In this document: positions 60,632 through 64,000 of the stretch, piece after piece | How the letters are laid out: every line of letters begins with the position of its first letter | How positions within the stretch are numbered: the first letter of the stretch is position 1 | Source: Martinezella tropici | GTDB taxonomy: Bacteria > Pseudomonadota > Alphaproteobacteria > Rhizobiales > Rhizobiaceae | DNA length: 64,000 nt | Reading direction: 5' to 3' | NCBI GenBank assembly: GCA_000799755.1 | Contig: JUHI01000003.1 | Coordinates: 434,001 to 498,000 of the forward strand | The notes under the pieces: generated by a model | The model's database searches: none | What the model was told of the DNA's origin: nothing | The model's input: the letters and a program-made list of their open reading frames with translations, nothing else | Position numbers and translations under genes: made by a program

Positions 60632-62083
60632 CTATGGCTTTTGCCGCCAGCCCATGTCCGCGACCACGACCGAGGGCGGAATGGAGCCGATCTGCAGCCT
60701 TACGCAAAATCCATGGCTAGTATACAGAAATGAAATCCGTCCGCCGTGAAGCTCCGCGGCCTTCTTGACCAGATTCAATCCCAGACCCGCGCCGGACGAG
60801 CTGGCATTGATGCGGCGAAACGGCTCGAAGACGCGATCCCGCTCCTCCGGCGGTATGCCCGGCCCCTCGTCGCAGACATCGATCGTACCGGCAGCGCCGA
60901 CGCGAACGACGATCGAACCTTTTCCCCCGGCGTGGTCGATGGCATTTCGGATCAGGTTGACCACCGCCATTTCGATCGTGGAGGCCTGGATGACGAAGAT
61001 TGCCTCCTCCTTGCTCGGTTCGAAATCGAAATCGTAACCGGCATCCATTGCAATCGGCGCGAGATCGGCGGCGATGTTTTCAACCAGCATATTCAGATCC
61101 ATCTTCTCCGCGCGCAGTTCGACCACGCCGATGGCCTGCATCTCCAGGAGCTGATGGGCGACGCGAGACAAACGGTCGATATCGTCGCGCAATTGATGGC
61201 TGACTTCGGCTTCGGGCAGCAGATCGGCCCGCGTCCGGGCGATTGCGATCGGTGTCCTCAGCTCATGTGCGGCATCGGCAAGAAAGCGATTGTGCCTGTT
61301 ATACCCTTCATCCAGCTTCGAGAGGGCATGGTTGAACGCATCGACCAGCGGGATGATCTCGGTCGGCACCTTCGAGCGATCGAGACGGGCTGAGCGTGTG
61401 TCGAAATCGATCGCTTGCGCCTGCGTTGCCGTTTCCACCAGCCCGGTGAGCGACCGCCCGACGGCGCGCGGCGTGACGAGCAGCGTCGCGACGCCGGTCA
61501 GCGCTAGTATCGGGGCGACGCCGATGAAGATGACGAATGCCATGGCCGGCAAGACGTCGAGCCAATGGATTTCGCCATGCGGTCCCTTGGGAACCTCGAC
61601 GCGCATGTTGATCCATACATTCAGGCCGTCATTGTCAAAGCCGCGTTCGGTGGCTGCCATGATCTGCAGCTTGCCAACGGATGTCTCGCGGTTCTCGACC
61701 GTCGCATGCGCCCCGTTGCCGGCCTCCACTCTCGCCCGGTCGATGGTCCACGGAAAACTTTCCGTGAGCGCGGCCGTCGGTATCTCTCCATATTGAAAGA
61801 GTATCCCCTTATGATCGCGGATCATGAACCAGAGTTCCGGATAACGCTGCTTCAGCTCCACGACCTCATGCGTCTCTGCCACCTGCAGCTGCCCGTCATC
61901 ATCCCGCGTTATCTGTTGTGCGACGACGCGAACGGCTTCTTCATTGGCATCTTCCAGCTCCGGATTGATGATCCAGATCCAACCGACGAGCAGGACGAAA
62001 AAGAGAACGAGAAGAAAGGCCTGCAGGGCGATCAGGCGTTTTATCAGCCCCCAGCGTAGAGATCGGCTGCGCTCCGGGGTCAT
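60632..62083 (-). CDS. Two-component sensor histidine kinase
   Basis: 483 residues: N-terminal membrane helix (~15-40), periplasmic sensor (~41-178), second helix (~179-204), HAMP-like linker, then kinase. The H-box is FLADAAHELRTPIAIA with His273, the N-box NLIRNAIDHAGG, the G1 box DEGPGIPPEERDRVFEPF and G2 GAGLGLNLV. Its start overlaps the response regulator stop (ATGA). Ligand unknown. Confidence 0.92.
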   Translation of the reverse strand: MTPERSRSLRWGLIKRLIALQAFLLVLFFVLLVGWIWIINPELEDANEEAVRVVAQQITRDDDGQLQVAETHEVVELKQRYPELWFMIRDHKGILFQYGEIPTAALTESFPWTIDRARVEAGNGAHATVENRETSVGKLQIMAATERGFDNDGLNVWINMRVEVPKGPHGEIHWLDVLPAMAFVIFIGVAPILALTGVATLLVTPRAVGRSLTGLVETATQAQAIDFDTRSARLDRSKVPTEIIPLVDAFNHALSKLDEGYNRHNRFLADAAHELRTPIAIARTRADLLPEAEVSHQLRDDIDRLSRVAHQLLEMQAIGVVELRAEKMDLNMLVENIAADLAPIAMDAGYDFDFEPSKEEAIFVIQASTIEMAVVNLIRNAIDHAGGKGSIVVRVGAAGTIDVCDEGPGIPPEERDRVFEPFRRINASSSGAGLGLNLVKKAAELHGGRISFLYTSHGFCVRLQIGSIPPSVVVADMGWRQKP

Positions 62084-62754
62084 GCCTTCGCCCGGATCAG
62101 GTAGCCGATGTTTCGCACGGCCCTTATCTCGACCGTGGCCTCGGCCAGAAGCAGCTTCTTTCGAATACGCGAGATATGCGCATCAAGGGCGTTCGACCCG
62201 ATCTCGTCCTCAAGCGCATAAACGGCCTCGATCAGGCTCGGCCGCGTCACGATGCGGTTCGGTCGGCGCATCAGCGTCTCCAGCACCAGATATTCACGGC
62301 GGGGAAAGTCTATGAGCGCGTCGCCAACAAAGATTTCATTGGTCCTGGGATCGACGCTTAGATTGCCGAAATTCAGATACCGGTCGGAAACCGTCGGCCC
62401 CCGCCTCTGGAGCGCCCTCAATCGAGCGAGTAGCTCCTCGATCGCGAATGGCTTGGCAAGATAATCGTCGGCACCGCTGTCGAGCCCGTCGACACGGTGG
62501 TCGACGCTGCCGAGCGCGGTCAGCACGAGGATCGGCACGGGATGTTTGCGTTGACGCAGCGCCGCCACCAGATCCAGCCCCTCGCCATCAGGCAGGCGGC
62601 GATCCAGGACAAGGACATCATAGGTCCCGACGCGGGCCATCGCATCGGCATCCGCAATCGTGCGGACGTGGTCGGCAAGCACGTCACGGCGGCGCAGCGC
62701 TTCAAGTAGCGCGCGGGCCATTTCGGGTTCATCCTCAAGCAGCAGAATTCGCAA
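62080..62754 (-). CDS. OmpR/PhoB-family response regulator
   Basis: 224 residues. The receiver domain (LLLEDEPEMARALLEAL) has phospho-acceptor Asp51 in YDVLVLDRRLPDG and Lys near 100 in DDYLAKPFA. The C-terminal winged helix contains DPRTNEIFVGDALIDFPRREYLVLETLMRRPNRIVTR and ISRIRKKL. TTG 62754 is chosen: it follows GGGGGAAAG and gives MRILLLEDE; a longer frame upstream lacks a start signal and family similarity. It is the first gene of the two-component operon. Confidence 0.9.
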   Translation of the reverse strand: MRILLLEDEPEMARALLEALRRRDVLADHVRTIADADAMARVGTYDVLVLDRRLPDGEGLDLVAALRQRKHPVPILVLTALGSVDHRVDGLDSGADDYLAKPFAIEELLARLRALQRRGPTVSDRYLNFGNLSVDPRTNEIFVGDALIDFPRREYLVLETLMRRPNRIVTRPSLIEAVYALEDEIGSNALDAHISRIRKKLLLAEATVEIRAVRNIGYLIRAKA

Positions 62755-62937
62755 CGACTTTCCCCCAAAGGACGGCGCTTGCCATCCTTCGCCCCACTGA
62801 CAGCCAAAGATTGCGGCTACATTACACGCGGATTGCCGAAGTGGCACCAGAACAATGCGAATGAACAGCGGCCAGAAAGGTGACGGTTCCGTTTCGAACT
62901 GAAACCATCTCAGGGCGGAAAGGCAATCGGAATATTG

Positions 62938-63279
62938 TCACTGCAGCATGCGTGCCAGCATTCGCCTGATGTGATCTTGACCGCCAAAGAAAATCGCCGC
63001 GACGACAATCGTCCGGCGCTCGGCGACCGGCAGAAACCAGACGGCAGCCTTGTCGCGCCGCAGGAAACGGATACCGGGATAGATATCCGGCCGCAACGTT
63101 CCGATGTAGGGCGTCCCGACCAATCGATCGATTTCCAGGCGGAGTTCGCGAATACGGTTGGCCGCCCGCTCCAGAGCTTCCTCGGGCGCGTCTCCAAGAT
63201 CGAGGTAGGCCGCAAACAGATGATCGAAGGTCAGTTCGAAATCGAGATCCGCATCCCTGGAATATTCAAGGGTCCACAC
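62938..63279 (-). CDS. ParE/RelE-type toxin
   Basis: 113 residues of the RelE/ParE fold: WTLEYSRDADLDFELTFDHL, RIRELRLEIDRL and the closing FLPVAERRTIVVAAIFFGGQDHIRRML. ParE members poison DNA gyrase. The GTG start at 63279 lies within the last 14 bases of the antitoxin gene, so the toxin is translated only behind the antitoxin. Confidence 0.82.
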   Translation of the reverse strand: MWTLEYSRDADLDFELTFDHLFAAYLDLGDAPEEALERAANRIRELRLEIDRLVGTPYIGTLRPDIYPGIRFLRRDKAAVWFLPVAERRTIVVAAIFFGGQDHIRRMLARMLQ

Positions 63280-63541
63280 GGAGCGCTCGCCGTTTACGCT
63301 CGATCATGCTCTCGATGCTTTCCTCCATCTCCGGAGCCGAAATCATCGGCCCGTCGACGCGGCGCTGGATGAGCCTGCGCAGCCCTTCCGTCTCGGCCGC
63401 TTCCGCTTCCGTTTTCTGCCGCAGCAGTTCCAGACCCTGCTGGAGAACCGAACTGAGGCTGGAATAGCGCCCCGTGTCGACAAGCGAGCGAGCAAACGCA
63501 TCCTGCTGATCGGTCAATGATATCGACGATTTGACGCTCAC
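63266..63541 (-). CDS. ParD-type antitoxin
   Basis: 91 residues: an N-terminal ribbon-helix-helix segment (SSISLTDQQDAFARSLVDTGRYSSLSSVLQQGLELLRQKTEAE) for DNA binding and dimerisation, with a C-terminal toxin-wrapping tail. GTG 63541 follows AAGGAGA. It forms a type II toxin-antitoxin operon with the following gene and should autorepress it. Confidence 0.84.
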   Translation of the reverse strand: MSVKSSISLTDQQDAFARSLVDTGRYSSLSSVLQQGLELLRQKTEAEAAETEGLRRLIQRRVDGPMISAPEMEESIESMIERKRRALRVDP

Positions 63542-63628
63542 GGAACAATCTCCTTCATGCGCCCAAAATGCTACTCAGTCGCATAGATGTCAAGACTTCG
63601 AGGCGGGACGATGGAGGGTTACGAAGGT

Positions 63629-64000
63629 TTATTGCCGTCGCTTTGCCACATCGTTGACCCCATCAAGATCCGGTGCCTGTCCGTAGCTCATATTCTTCAT
63701 CTGCTGGATAACACGTGCCATTTCCTCGTCATCGAGAATAGGCGGCTCGCCGAGCGTCAAGGCCTGCACATAGAGGCGCGACAGTGTCTCGACTTCGATC
63801 GCAAGCGCAAGGGCTGCGGCCGGCGTTTTCCCAAGCGAGATCTGCCCGTGCTGACCGAGCAGGCAGGCAAGCCTGTCCTGCAAGGCTTCGATCGCAGCAT
63901 CCGAAAGGGCCTGCGTGCCGAAGGTGGCGTAACGTGCGCAGCGGATCGTCGTACCGCCAGCGACGCCGGTCATATAGTGAAAGCTCGGGATGGTCTTGTG
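63629..64000 (-). CDS. Class II aldolase (L-fuculose-phosphate aldolase-like), 5' end outside the window
   Basis: The C-terminal ~123 residues of a class II aldolase/adducin-family protein; the frame runs off the window end. HKTIPSFHYMTGVAGGTTIRCARYATFGTQALSDAAI and ACLLGQHGQISLGKT show the metal-binding His of the GxHG turn and the family core. Members cleave fuculose- or ribulose-phosphate-like sugars. A final helix (VETLSRLYVQAL) is typical. Confidence 0.85.
   Translation of the reverse strand, partial: HKTIPSFHYMTGVAGGTTIRCARYATFGTQALSDAAIEALQDRLACLLGQHGQISLGKTPAAALALAIEVETLSRLYVQALTLGEPPILDDEEMARVIQQMKNMSYGQAPDLDGVNDVAKRRQ

Noticed and set aside
1..64000. Search for tRNA, rRNA, CRISPR arrays, insertion sequences and integrase or attachment sites
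   Set aside because: No cloverleaf-like gene, regularly spaced repeat array, transposase or recombinase was recognised by reading; weak or diverged elements could have been missed.

Overview
The window looks like a stretch of a Rhizobium-type alphaproteobacterial genome. It is GC-rich, densely coded and strongly GC-biased at third codon positions, and it is full of ABC importers with LacI, LysR or MarR regulators beside them. It also carries a rhizobial-style exopolysaccharide block and Tat-type signal peptides on solute-binding proteins. The accessory-catabolic character fits a secondary replicon or a variable chromosomal region, but nothing seen here settles which. No rRNA, tRNA, CRISPR array, insertion sequence, integrase or replication origin was seen.

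Layout. Bases 1-3105 are the 3' end of a C-P lyase operon (phnJ partial, phnK, phnL, phnM); this PhnJ lacks most of the cysteines of the canonical Fe-S/radical motif. 3196-6334 holds an SDR and a PhyH-type dioxygenase with a divergent LacI-family regulator. 6374-10531 holds an iron-chelate (FecBCDE-type) importer with a divergent LysR regulator. Then come a GreA/GreB-like factor and a membrane alpha/beta hydrolase. 12898-21147 is a sugar or sugar-acid module: aldehyde dehydrogenase, 2-hydroxyacid dehydrogenase and LacI repressor, facing a complete binding-protein/permease/permease/ATPase importer, with a perfect LacI-type operator between them. 21337-25369 holds a LysE exporter, a MarR-GNAT pair and an amidase-TetR pair.

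25794-38280 is a surface-polysaccharide cluster: WecG/TagA glycosyltransferase, FAD oxidoreductase, GNAT-like protein, Wzy-like polymerase, GH5 glycanase, a Wzc-like protein whose kinase domain is degenerate, Wzx flippase, GT4 glycosyltransferase, and a two-domain protein resembling plant GINT1. 38509-43967 holds a LysR-carboxylesterase pair and a ThuA/Gfo-Idh-MocA/LacI module with two matching operators.

44029-53404 is a nine-gene minus-strand operon for hydroxyquinol-type aromatic degradation with its own Liv-type importer, controlled by a divergent LysR regulator. Its two intradiol dioxygenases sit at opposite ends, and the promoter-proximal one has an Asn at an iron-ligand His position. 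After an unclassified HTH protein comes a membrane-spanning winged-helix/TPR regulator followed by an orphan TadG-like protein (55881-58806). The window ends with an ureidoglycine aminohydrolase, a periplasmic ankyrin protein, an OmpR-type two-component system, a ParDE toxin-antitoxin pair and a truncated class II aldolase.

Functional assignments rest on recognised motifs, gene neighbourhoods and start-site reasoning only; no database search was run.
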